A DNA stretch of 64,000 nt. It comes from Paenibacillus glycinis. GTDB lineage: Bacteria; Bacillota; Bacilli; Paenibacillales; Paenibacillaceae. Made by a program: the position numbers and the translations under genes. Positions 27,115 through 35,090 of the stretch are shown piece after piece. The stretch is from contig NZ_JAAAMV010000010.1 in the NCBI RefSeq assembly GCF_009909185.1, positions 117,558-181,557 of the forward strand. The letters run 5' to 3'. The notes beneath the pieces were generated by a model. That model had not been told where the DNA came from. It did not search any database and worked only from the letters and a program-made list of their open reading frames with translations. Within the stretch, counting starts at the first letter, position 1, and each line of letters starts with the position of its first letter.

Positions 27115-28431
27115 ATGAAACGCATTCCCTTCTCTCCCCGGTGGCTGAAGTCGATCTGGGCGATCATCGGGGCGATCGGCGCCGGGGTCGTCGTCGGCCT
27201 GTATCAGCCGCGCTTCGCCACGGAACTCGTTCCTTACGGGAACTTGTATTTATCCTTTCTCAAGATGTGCGTCATCCCGATCATGGTCACGGCGATCGTA
27301 TCGAGCGTGGGTCGGCTCTTCATGTCGAGGAATTCGGGGAAAGTGCTGCGGCGGATGATCCTCGTGTTCCTGGCGGGACTGCTCTTGGCCGGCATCCTCG
27401 GGCTCGGCGCGGGCTGGCTCGGCAAGCCCGGCGAGGGCTTCTCGGCCGATCAGCGAACGGTGCTCGGCCGGGAAGTGCTGGATCGCGAGCCTGCCGCCGA
27501 ATCCGCGGATCCCGCCGCGTCCGGCAACGGGCTGCTCCAATTCGTGTTCGATCTCATCCCGTCGAATATATTCATCGCGCTCGGGCAGGGAGACAGCCTG
27601 CAGATCTTGTTCTTCTCCGTCGTGGTGGGCATCGCCGTCGGATTGCTCTCGGTGCATGCGGGCGACCAGTTCCTGCTGATGACGGACCTGCTGTTCAAGG
27701 CATTCCAGCGCATCATCGCCTGGGCGATGTACATGCTGCCCGTCGGCATGTTCTGCATGATGGCCGGACAGATCGCCGGCGCCGGCGCGGACCTGCTGCT
27801 GGCCATGGTCAAGTACATCGCCTGCATCTATGCGGTCAGCCTACTGCTGCTCCTGCTGGGCGTCATGGTCGTCTCGGTCAAGCTCGGGCAGGGCTTCCTC
27901 CGGACGCTGTCCGGGTTGAAGGAGCCGCTCTGGATCGCGTTCGGCACGCAGAACAGCATCGCCACGATGCCCTACGTGCTGGAGGCGCTGCGGGACCGGT
28001 TCAGGCTGAACGCGAACACGGTCAATCTGGTCGTGCCGCTCGGCATCGTTTTATGCCGGTACAGCATGGTGCTGACGTATACGACGGGCATCGTGTTCAT
28101 CGCCCAGCTGTACGGGGTGCCGCTCGGGCCGGAAGGCCTGCTCGTCGCCTTGGCCGGCGCGATCTTGACGGCCGTTGCCGGCGCGGGTTCGCCGGGCATC
28201 GTGTCCATCGCGATGATCGCTTTGATCGCCGGTCCCCTGCAGCTGCCGTACGCGACGGGAGTCATTCTGCTGATGGCGGTGAATCCCATCATCGATCCCG
28301 GCGTGACGGCGGCCAACGTGATGCTCAATTGCGCGTCGACCGTCATGATCGCCGGCGGAACGGCAGACGAGGAAGCGTCGCCGGGATCGGAGCCGGGAGC
28401 GCGGCGGGGCGGCAAGCTGCAGACGGATTAA
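27115..28431 (+). CDS. SDF (DctA/GltP-like) cation symporter, divergent
   Basis: A 438-residue membrane protein of the dicarboxylate/amino acid:cation symporter superfamily. Visible features include N-terminal helices (WAIIGAIGAGVVVGLYQPRF), the hairpin 1 region GTQNSIATMP in place of the usual serine-rich SSSAATLP, and the hairpin 2 region VAGAGSPGIVSIAMI. The helix 7 NMDGT motif is replaced by RYSMVLTYT, and the helix 8 Arg/Asn substrate site reads DPGVTAANVMLNCAS without the usual Arg. So substrate choice probably differs from glutamate or C4-dicarboxylates. ATG at 27115 is chosen because AGGCGGTG lies 7 bases upstream. The GNAT gene follows after 16 bases. Confidence 0.82.
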   Translation: MKRIPFSPRWLKSIWAIIGAIGAGVVVGLYQPRFATELVPYGNLYLSFLKMCVIPIMVTAIVSSVGRLFMSRNSGKVLRRMILVFLAGLLLAGILGLGAGWLGKPGEGFSADQRTVLGREVLDREPAAESADPAASGNGLLQFVFDLIPSNIFIALGQGDSLQILFFSVVVGIAVGLLSVHAGDQFLLMTDLLFKAFQRIIAWAMYMLPVGMFCMMAGQIAGAGADLLLAMVKYIACIYAVSLLLLLLGVMVVSVKLGQGFLRTLSGLKEPLWIAFGTQNSIATMPYVLEALRDRFRLNANTVNLVVPLGIVLCRYSMVLTYTTGIVFIAQLYGVPLGPEGLLVALAGAILTAVAGAGSPGIVSIAMIALIAGPLQLPYATGVILLMAVNPIIDPGVTAANVMLNCASTVMIAGGTADEEASPGSEPGARRGGKLQTD

Positions 28432-28447
28432 ACCGAGGGGGATTGTC

Positions 28448-29338
28448 ATGTTCATCGTAAATCGGCTGGATGCGGCGGGAAGCGCGCCGTACGAATCGTT
28501 GACCTTTCAATACGCGCGTCCCCTGCTCCGCGGGCTGGATCAGGCGGGCGGCACGATCGCCGTCGGCGCGGAATGGACCGAAGGGAACATGAAGGAGGCG
28601 GCCGGGCTGCTCGTGATCAACGTCCGCGAAGCGGCGGCGGAGGTGGTCTCCGTCTTCGTCGCGGCCAAGTTCCGCCGGCGCGGTATTGGCTCCGCCCTGT
28701 TTCATCGCGCTGAAGCGATATTGCGCGGCATGGGCATCGCGAAGCTGTCCTTCGTGTATTATTCCGGCAAAGCCATTACGCCCGCGTTGGAGGCGTTCCT
28801 GAATCGCGGCGGCTGGTCGGAGCCGATCATGGACGGGAAGGTCTACAAGACGGACGCCCGGATCGCCGAGGCGTCCTGGATTCGCAAGACGGCCATGCCG
28901 GCCGGCATGCGGTCCTTCTACTGGCATGAGCTCAGCGGCGAAGAGAAGGACAGGCTGGCCAAGCTCGAGGGCAGCCTGTATCCCGCGTTCCTGTCCCCGT
29001 TCAAGACCAGGCTGACGCTCGAGGAGAGCAACAGCCTCGGCCTGCGCATACGCGGGAAAACGGTGGGCTGGTGCATGACGTACCGGATCGCGGGCGATAC
29101 GCTGCTCTACGACAGCGTCTATATCGCGCCGGAATACCGCTTGTCCGGCGTCGCGTTCATGCTGGTCGCGCAATCCGTGCTCATTCAGTTGGAGCGGAAT
29201 ATTCCGAACGCGATCTTCGCCGTCAACCGCGAGTCGCCGTTCATGCGCAAGATGCTGGACCGCTGGCTCGCGCCGTACGCGACGGGCATATCGGAGCGAA
29301 ACATAGCTTACAAGGATTTAAGCGCAAGCGGGGGGTAA
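28448..29338 (+). CDS. Two-domain GNAT acyltransferase, candidate peptide N-acyltransferase
   Basis: Of 296 residues, the N-terminal half carries the acyl-CoA/phosphopantetheine-binding motif A (VVSVFVAAKFRRRGIGSALF). The C-terminal half repeats the fold with a weakened motif (YIAPEYRLSGVAFMLVAQS). GNAT enzymes transfer acyl groups to amines. In known fatty-acylated RiPPs (selidamides with NHLP leaders, and goadvionins) GNAT maturases attach the acyl chain to the peptide. Here the gene lies between the precursors and an acyl-carrier assembly line and only 4 bases before the ketosynthase, so the same role is likely, but this is inference. Confidence 0.75.
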   Translation: MFIVNRLDAAGSAPYESLTFQYARPLLRGLDQAGGTIAVGAEWTEGNMKEAAGLLVINVREAAAEVVSVFVAAKFRRRGIGSALFHRAEAILRGMGIAKLSFVYYSGKAITPALEAFLNRGGWSEPIMDGKVYKTDARIAEASWIRKTAMPAGMRSFYWHELSGEEKDRLAKLEGSLYPAFLSPFKTRLTLEESNSLGLRIRGKTVGWCMTYRIAGDTLLYDSVYIAPEYRLSGVAFMLVAQSVLIQLERNIPNAIFAVNRESPFMRKMLDRWLAPYATGISERNIAYKDLSASGG

Positions 29339-29342
29339 TCGC

Positions 29343-31667
29343 ATGGCAACAAGCAAGGACAGAGCGCGCGTAGCCGTTACGGGGATGGGCATCCTCAGCG
29401 CGCTCGGCGACACGTTCGACGAAGTGCTCGCCAATATGCGGAAGGGCCGGACGGGAATCGGGCCGGTGAGACGCTTCCCGACGGCTCGGTTTCACAGCGA
29501 GATCGGCGCGGAGTTGAACCGGGCCATCGCGGACGGCGCTTATTTCACGCCGGAGGAGCGGGAGAAGTACGATCTGTGCGCGCAGTACGCGATCGTCGCC
29601 GCGGATCAGGCGCTGCACGACAGCGGCTTGAAGGGGAACATCGGCGACGATCGGCGCATCGGCGCGGCGCTTGGCACGTGCAACGGCGGCATCTTGTCGC
29701 TTGAAGCGCAGTGGACGGTGACGGCGCTCGACGAGACCCGGACGGCCCGCTATCCATTCTATCAGCAGGGCGACGACCTGGCGGCGCATCTCGGCCTGAA
29801 CGGTCCCGTGACGACGATCCACACGGCCTGCGCGGCAAGCGGCAATGCCATCGGCTACGCGTACGACATGATCCGCTGGGGCCATGCGGACGTCATGCTG
29901 GCGGGCGGATCCGACCCGCTGTCGCATTCCGTGTATGCCGGCTTTAACGTGCTGCGCGCTTTGAATGCCGTGCCGGCCTCTCCGTTCGCCAGCCGTTTCG
30001 GGCTCAGCCTGGGCGAAGGCGCCGCGTTCGTCGTCCTGGAGCCGCTCGAGCGGGCGCTGCGCCGCGGCGCGACGATCTACGCGGAGATTTGCGGCTACGG
30101 CCTGAGCAACGACGCATACCACGAGACGGCGCCCGACCCGGAAGGGCGGGGCATCGGCACGGCGGTGAACATGGCCTTGCGCCACGCCGGCACGTCCGCG
30201 GATCGGATCGGCTACGTCAATGCGCACGGCACCGGCACGCAGGCCAACGACCAGGCCGAGATCAAGGGACTCCGGCTGGCGTTCGGGGAACGGCTGAACG
30301 AGCTCCCGCTCAGCTCCAGCAAGGGCTACTTCGGCCATACGCTCGGGGCCGCGGCGGCGATCGAGTTCACGACTTCCTTGTACGCGATCCGTCACGGACT
30401 GCTGCCGGCCACGCTGCATTTCGACGAACCGCGAGACGGCTGCGAGGGGTTAAGCATCATTGCGAACCGGATGATGGAGAAGAGGCCGGAGTACATCCTC
30501 AACAACAATTCCGCCTTCGGCGGCCATAACGCGTCCATCGTGGCGCGAACGCATCCGGCGAAAGCCTCGCAGGATCCCAATCCCGCCGCGCCGCGCTACG
30601 CGCCGCGGCGGAGGATCGGCATCGTCGGCATCGGTTCCGTGCTGGGAGGCGGCGTCGGCAAAGGGGCCATCTCCGACAGGCAGGCCGCCGCTCCCGCTAG
30701 CGCGAAGGAGAAACCGGGCGCCTGCGCCTTCTCGCTCAAGGCGTTCGCTCCCGAGCTGTACGAGCGACGGATGAACCGGCTGTGCCAATTCAGCATCGGG
30801 GCCGCGAAGACGGCGATCGCGGATGCGGGCTGGCCGGAGGGCCGGGAAGCCGGGCGCGAGACCGGGTTCGTCTACGGCACGTCCCGCGGCAGCACGGACA
30901 GCATCGGCAAGTTTCTGCACAGCGTGTTCGAGAACGGGCCGGAATTCGCCAGCAGCATTCATTTTCCGCATACGGTGATCAATTCCGTTGCGGGGAAGAC
31001 CGCGGAGAAGCTCGGCCTCGGCGGGTTCAGCAGCTCGCTGAGCAGCGGCGGCACGGAAGGCATCGTTGCCGCGGCCTACGCATGCGGCAGCATCCGGAGC
31101 GGCGTGCACGAGCGGTTTCTGATCGCGGCGGGCGACGAGTGGTCCGGCCTCTCGGCGGGAATCGACCGCGCGAAGGGCTTGAAGGCAAGCGCGCATCATC
31201 CGCTGGAGGGCGGCATTTGCCTGGCCTTGGCCGATATGGAGGCCGCCTTGCGCGACGGAACGCCGGTAAAAGCGGAATTGAAGGGCTTCGGAATGGCCGG
31301 CGGCGAGTTTCCGTTCACCGCGCGGTCGGCCGAAGCATTGGGCCGGTCCATCCGCGAAGCGGCGTCGCAGGCGGGGCTGCGGCTGGATCAGATCGACGGC
31401 GTGCTGCTCGGGACCGCGGGTCGTCCGGGCGAAGAGGCGGCGTATTTGAAGGCGATTTTCGATCAATTCGCGGACCGGAACGTGCTTGCGGTCTGCTTGA
31501 ACGAGCAATACGGATATGGGGAATCGATCAGCTCGATGCTCCTGCTCGCCGCCGCCGCCGAATGGGTGGAGCCGGGCGTCATGCAGCACGTGCTGGCCGT
31601 CGGCGTGTCCGTCAACGGTCATGCGGCCGCCGCCATCGTCGGCGCCGTCGAGACAACATGCGAATAG
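29343..31667 (+). CDS. Ketosynthase fused to a degenerate ketosynthase (KS-CLF-like)
   Basis: Two thiolase-fold ketosynthases lie in one 774-residue chain. The first (about 8-405) is complete: nucleophile Cys163 in HTACAASG, His295 in NAHGTGT and His332 in KGYFGHTLGAA, so it can condense acyl and malonyl units. The second (about 420-770) has the fold (GIVGIGSVLGGG, ISSMLLLAAAA) but lacks the cysteine (SSLSSGGTEG) and both histidines (LLGTAGRPGEE, NEQYGYGESISS). This resembles the KSalpha/KSbeta (chain length factor) heterodimer of type II systems, here covalently joined. It is coupled to the ACP gene 11 bases on. It probably builds the acyl chain of the locus. Confidence 0.85.
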   Translation: MATSKDRARVAVTGMGILSALGDTFDEVLANMRKGRTGIGPVRRFPTARFHSEIGAELNRAIADGAYFTPEEREKYDLCAQYAIVAADQALHDSGLKGNIGDDRRIGAALGTCNGGILSLEAQWTVTALDETRTARYPFYQQGDDLAAHLGLNGPVTTIHTACAASGNAIGYAYDMIRWGHADVMLAGGSDPLSHSVYAGFNVLRALNAVPASPFASRFGLSLGEGAAFVVLEPLERALRRGATIYAEICGYGLSNDAYHETAPDPEGRGIGTAVNMALRHAGTSADRIGYVNAHGTGTQANDQAEIKGLRLAFGERLNELPLSSSKGYFGHTLGAAAAIEFTTSLYAIRHGLLPATLHFDEPRDGCEGLSIIANRMMEKRPEYILNNNSAFGGHNASIVARTHPAKASQDPNPAAPRYAPRRRIGIVGIGSVLGGGVGKGAISDRQAAAPASAKEKPGACAFSLKAFAPELYERRMNRLCQFSIGAAKTAIADAGWPEGREAGRETGFVYGTSRGSTDSIGKFLHSVFENGPEFASSIHFPHTVINSVAGKTAEKLGLGGFSSSLSSGGTEGIVAAAYACGSIRSGVHERFLIAAGDEWSGLSAGIDRAKGLKASAHHPLEGGICLALADMEAALRDGTPVKAELKGFGMAGGEFPFTARSAEALGRSIREAASQAGLRLDQIDGVLLGTAGRPGEEAAYLKAIFDQFADRNVLAVCLNEQYGYGESISSMLLLAAAAEWVEPGVMQHVLAVGVSVNGHAAAAIVGAVETTCE

Positions 31668-31678
31668 GAGGAGTTCAG

Positions 31679-31996
31679 ATGAAAGACTGGCAATCGGCAT
31701 CGCTCGCGGAATTGAAGGCAACGGTGAAAGAAAAGCTGCTCGTCGAGCGGCTCGAGCTCGAGGACGTGACGGCCGGGGAGATCGGCGACAACCTGCCCCT
31801 CTTCGGCGAAGGATTGGGACTCGATTCGGTCGAGGCGTTCGAGATCATGGTAGGCTTGGAAGTCGTGTTCGGCGTCATGGTGGAAGGGATTCCCGCGGAC
31901 GAGCTGAAAGCGCATTTGCAGGACGTGGAGTCGATCGCCCGCTTCATCGCGTCGAGCGTGAAGGCGCGGCCGGACGGCCATTCGGAGACGGCATGA
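31679..31996 (+). CDS. Acyl carrier protein
   Basis: This 105-residue carrier protein has the phosphopantetheine site at Ser50 in FGEGLGLDSVEAFEI. The surrounding four-helix pattern is clear, with an acidic helix II. The motif GLGLDSVE is closer to specialised type II polyketide/aryl carrier proteins than to the housekeeping AcpP DSLD motif. The ATG at 31679 follows AGGAGGAG; its stop overlaps the FabG start (ATGA). Activation by the AcpS-like enzyme encoded downstream is expected. Confidence 0.92.
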   Translation: MKDWQSASLAELKATVKEKLLVERLELEDVTAGEIGDNLPLFGEGLGLDSVEAFEIMVGLEVVFGVMVEGIPADELKAHLQDVESIARFIASSVKARPDGHSETA

Positions 31997-32745
31997 ATGT
32001 CATGACGCTCCAGAACCGGGTGGCGATCGTCACGGGGGCCACGCGCGGCATCGGAAGAGCGGTGTGGGAGCGCTTCGCGGAAGCCGGCGCGACCGTTATC
32101 GGCCTCTATGCCAAGAGCGGGGATATCGCCGAGCAGCTGCAGGCGGAGATGGCGTCCCGGTCGATTCCCGGCGGCTTCTATCAGGGCTCGGTGGACGATC
32201 CGGCTTTCGTGAACGACGTCATGCGGCAGGTGAAGCGGAAGTTCGGGCGCATCGATATGCTGGTAAACAACGCGGGCATTACGCGGGACAACTTGGCCAT
32301 GCGGATGACGGTCGAGGAATGGGACGCCGTGCTGCATACGAACTACCTAGGCACGCTGCTGTGCACCGCCGAAGCGATTCCGTACATGAGCGAACAGGGC
32401 GGGGGTTCCGTCGTCAACGTCGTGTCGGTATCGGGGATGCACGGGCGCGAGGCGCAGTCGAATTACGGCACGGCCAAGGGCGCGATCATCGGCTTGACCA
32501 AGCTGCTCGCCCGGCGTTACGCGCAGGATGGCATCCGAATCAACGCGGTGGCGCCGGGCATGATCGCGACCGAGATGACGGAGCCGGTTCCCGCCGGCAA
32601 GATGGCGAACTTCCTGCGGCACACGAATCTGAAGCGCCTGGGCACGGCCGGCGAAGTCGCGTCGGTCGTTCTGCCGCTCGCAACCGGCGAGATGGGCTAC
32701 CTATCCGGGCAAGTGCTGAAAGTGGACGGGGGATTCCTGCGATGA
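31993..32745 (+). CDS. FabG-type 3-oxoacyl-ACP reductase (SDR)
   Basis: It reduces the beta-keto group formed by the ketosynthase, using NADPH. The 250 residues show the nucleotide motif TGATRGIG, the structural NNAG, and the catalytic Ser, Tyr and Lys in SVSGMHGREAQSNYGTAKG. The end GYLSGQVLKVDGGF is typical of FabG. The start ATG overlaps the ACP stop and its own stop overlaps the next SDR start, so translation is coupled. No dehydratase or enoyl reductase gene of the FabZ/FabI kind is present in the locus. Confidence 0.93.
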   Translation: MNVMTLQNRVAIVTGATRGIGRAVWERFAEAGATVIGLYAKSGDIAEQLQAEMASRSIPGGFYQGSVDDPAFVNDVMRQVKRKFGRIDMLVNNAGITRDNLAMRMTVEEWDAVLHTNYLGTLLCTAEAIPYMSEQGGGSVVNVVSVSGMHGREAQSNYGTAKGAIIGLTKLLARRYAQDGIRINAVAPGMIATEMTEPVPAGKMANFLRHTNLKRLGTAGEVASVVLPLATGEMGYLSGQVLKVDGGFLR

Positions 32746-33482
32746 ACAAAGCGGTATTGATGACCAAATCCGGCCGGCTCTTCAATCGGGACCTGCTGGG
32801 CGCGCTGCTCGCGCAGGGCTGCTCGGTCGCGATGGTCGCGGACGAGCCGGGCGAAGCCGAGGCATACGGGCAGGAGCTGCCCGAGCCTTGCCGGGAACGG
32901 TTCTTTCCGATCGAGGGCGTCTCGGCCGACGAAGCCGGCATCCGGGACGCGGTGGACCGGGCGGCGCTGCGCATGGGCGGCTTGCATGTCCTGATCCACG
33001 GCCTGCAGGCGCGGGACGAGGAAGCCGCGTTCGTCGCCGCGCCCGCCGAATTCGGCATCGCGACGGCGGCCGAGCTTCGGTCGCGGTTCCTGTACAGCCG
33101 CGCGGCCGCGGCCCATATGGCCCGAGAGAAGGCCGGGCATATTCTGTTCCTGCTGCTCGCGGACAGCCTGTACTATGCCGGCTATCCAGCTTCGCCGGTC
33201 ATGAACCATGGCTCGCTCGCGATGATGCGATCGCTCGCGAAGGAGCTCTCGCCGTTCCGCATCGCCGTGAACGCCGTGACCTACGGTTATTATGCCGATG
33301 CCGGGGAGCAAGGGGACCGGAAGGAGCTCAAGCAGCAGCTGGAGATCCATACGCTGAAGCCTTACCTGCCGGAGCCCCGGGAGCTGGCCGAGGCGTCGCT
33401 TTCCTGGCTGCTTCAAGCCCCCGAGCGCTTGGTAAGCGGACAGAATATCCATATCGGCGCGGGGATGGATACGGGGATCTGA
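32742..33482 (+). CDS. Degenerate SDR, probably lacking ketoreductase activity
   Basis: A 246-residue short-chain-dehydrogenase-like protein coupled by ATGA to the FabG gene. It aligns along its length with SDRs (LAKELSPFRIAVNAVTYGYY, LVSGQNIHIGAG), but the TGxxxGIG loop is replaced by TKSGRLFN. The catalytic Tyr and Lys positions read Asn and Leu within PVMNHGSLAMM. So normal NADPH reduction is unlikely. It could be a structural partner of the reductase, or an enzyme with changed chemistry such as dehydration. The family is clear, the function is not. Confidence 0.7.
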   Translation: MNKAVLMTKSGRLFNRDLLGALLAQGCSVAMVADEPGEAEAYGQELPEPCRERFFPIEGVSADEAGIRDAVDRAALRMGGLHVLIHGLQARDEEAAFVAAPAEFGIATAAELRSRFLYSRAAAAHMAREKAGHILFLLLADSLYYAGYPASPVMNHGSLAMMRSLAKELSPFRIAVNAVTYGYYADAGEQGDRKELKQQLEIHTLKPYLPEPRELAEASLSWLLQAPERLVSGQNIHIGAGMDTGI

Positions 33483-33534
33483 TTGCGGCCCGACTTGCGA
33501 AGGAATTGAATGTACGACGAGCGGAGGGAATTCA

Positions 33535-33927
33535 TTGATCATCGGCGTAGGCATGGATCTGGTCGACATTGCGCGCTTCGATAAAATGCTGGAGAAGGAC
33601 AACGAGCTGCTTGTCAAGCGACTGCTCTCGGATGGCGAGATGGCGGCTTTCCTGGCGTTAACCGGCGACCGCCGCCGCGCCGAGTGGCTCGCCGGGCGAT
33701 TCGCGGCCAAGGAGGCGCTGATGAAGGCGCTCGGCCTCGATTTGCCACAAGGCATCGGCATGCACGATATCGAGGTGCTGCCCGACCATCGGGGGAAACC
33801 GGGCATCTCGTTATCGGATGCCGTCCGAAGACAGCTCGGCTTCTCCTATCGCTGCCAGCTCAGCATTACGCACACGGCGGCGACCGCGGGGGCGGTCGTC
33901 GTGATCGAGCAGGAGGTTGGCGCATGA
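33535..33927 (+). CDS. Holo-ACP synthase (AcpS-type phosphopantetheinyl transferase)
   Basis: It transfers 4'-phosphopantetheine from CoA to the carrier protein serine. The 130 residues contain the Mg-binding GVGMDLVDIARF and the catalytic RFAAKEALMKALG, both intact, with SITHTAATAGAVVV at the end. The start is TTG at 33535 with GCGGAGGGA upstream. The housekeeping acpS is normally elsewhere in the genome, so this copy is likely dedicated to the ACP encoded 1.5 kb upstream. Its stop overlaps the start of the next gene. Confidence 0.93.
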   Translation: MIIGVGMDLVDIARFDKMLEKDNELLVKRLLSDGEMAAFLALTGDRRRAEWLAGRFAAKEALMKALGLDLPQGIGMHDIEVLPDHRGKPGISLSDAVRRQLGFSYRCQLSITHTAATAGAVVVIEQEVGA

Positions 33928-34874
33928 CGGACGGAAACAGACCTTGGCTGGCTTTGTGGGGAGGAATCCGGCTAGCGGCGTTATCCCTGTTATGCGCGCT
34001 CTGCTTGACCGCCTGCGGCGCGGGCGGATCGGCGGACGGCGGGCAGCCAGCGAAGGACGAGACGAACGGCTTCGTCGTGACGCCGGCGAAGCGGGCCGTC
34101 GCGGAAGGGGACCTCGCGTATTACGCGCCGGAGATGCGCGCGATCTATGAGCGCGGCGCATTGACGGTGGCCATGCCTGCCGCGGACCGCAAGCCGTTCT
34201 TCTATCGCGATGCCGACGGAGTTCTGGCCGGCAGCGACGTGGAACTGGCCGCGGACATGGCGGCCCAGTTGGGCGTGGACGTGAAGTTCGTCCGCACGGC
34301 CAAGTCCTTCGACGAGGTCGTGAATCAGGTCGCGTCGGGGCAGGCGGACATCGCCGTCTCCAAACTCAGCGCGACGTTGCCCAGAGCGGAGAAGGTGCTG
34401 TTCTCCGACCCGTACCTGACGCTGCATCAGGGCATCCTGCTGAATCGGTTGGCCATGGCGCGCCTCGGCTCCGCGAGCGAGGATCCGCTGGCGCTCCTGC
34501 GCCAGGCCAAGGTGAAGATCGGCGTGATCGCCGGTACCTCGTACGTCGGCTATGCGAGCCTGATGTTCGCCAAAGCCGAGATCGTCCGGTTCGCCACGCC
34601 GCAGGAATCGATGGACGCGGCGATCGACGGCGAAGTGGCGGCGATATATTACGACGAGCTGCAGCTCAAGGGGCTGCTTGCCGACAATCCGGATCGTTCC
34701 ATCGACCTGCAGCTGCATATCATGACCGAGCAAGTGGATCTGATCGCGATGGCGATCCCGCCCAAGAACGCGCCGTTGCTGGCCTGGACGAACCTGTATT
34801 TGCGAAGCAACCAGGCCCGGATCCAGAGCTTGTTAATCAACTACGGCATCCTGCCGGCGAAGATCGCGCCGTGA
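33924..34874 (+). CDS. Family 3 solute-binding lipoprotein
   Basis: A 316-residue amino-acid-type binding protein. The signal ends LCALCLTAC (lipobox LTAC, Cys31). The bilobal fold shows YERGALTVAMPAADRKPFFY, then DVELAADMAAQLGVDVKFV, then GQADIAVSKLSATLPRAEKV, typical of SBP family 3. ATGA overlap with the acpS gene ties it to the locus. There is no matching permease or ATPase, as for the LivJ-like protein at the other end. It may act as an immunity, sensing or capture lipoprotein; the role is open. A terminator ends the operon. Confidence 0.85.
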   Translation: MTDGNRPWLALWGGIRLAALSLLCALCLTACGAGGSADGGQPAKDETNGFVVTPAKRAVAEGDLAYYAPEMRAIYERGALTVAMPAADRKPFFYRDADGVLAGSDVELAADMAAQLGVDVKFVRTAKSFDEVVNQVASGQADIAVSKLSATLPRAEKVLFSDPYLTLHQGILLNRLAMARLGSASEDPLALLRQAKVKIGVIAGTSYVGYASLMFAKAEIVRFATPQESMDAAIDGEVAAIYYDELQLKGLLADNPDRSIDLQLHIMTEQVDLIAMAIPPKNAPLLAWTNLYLRSNQARIQSLLINYGILPAKIAP

Positions 34875-34900
34875 TGCCGCGCGGATAGGCAGCCGAACAA

Positions 34901-34942
34901 GTCGACGTCAATGGTCATTGATGTCGGCTTTTTGCGTTTTTT
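34901..34942 (+). terminator. Terminator of the NHLP/acyl locus
   Basis: GTCGACGTCAATG (34901-34913) pairs with CATTGATGTCGGC (34916-34928), one G-U, followed by TTTTTGCGTTTTTT. Confidence 0.88.
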
Positions 34943-35090
34943 CGGATGATTTGCCCGGGGATTCATAACGGCACGGCCAATCGAGAAGAATAAGGACATC
35001 GAGCGCGAAGTTGAACGATCGGTTGGCTGCCGTTTCGTTTTATTGGAATGCGCGGCAGCGCCGGAACAAGAACCTCAGGGAGGCAATCAG

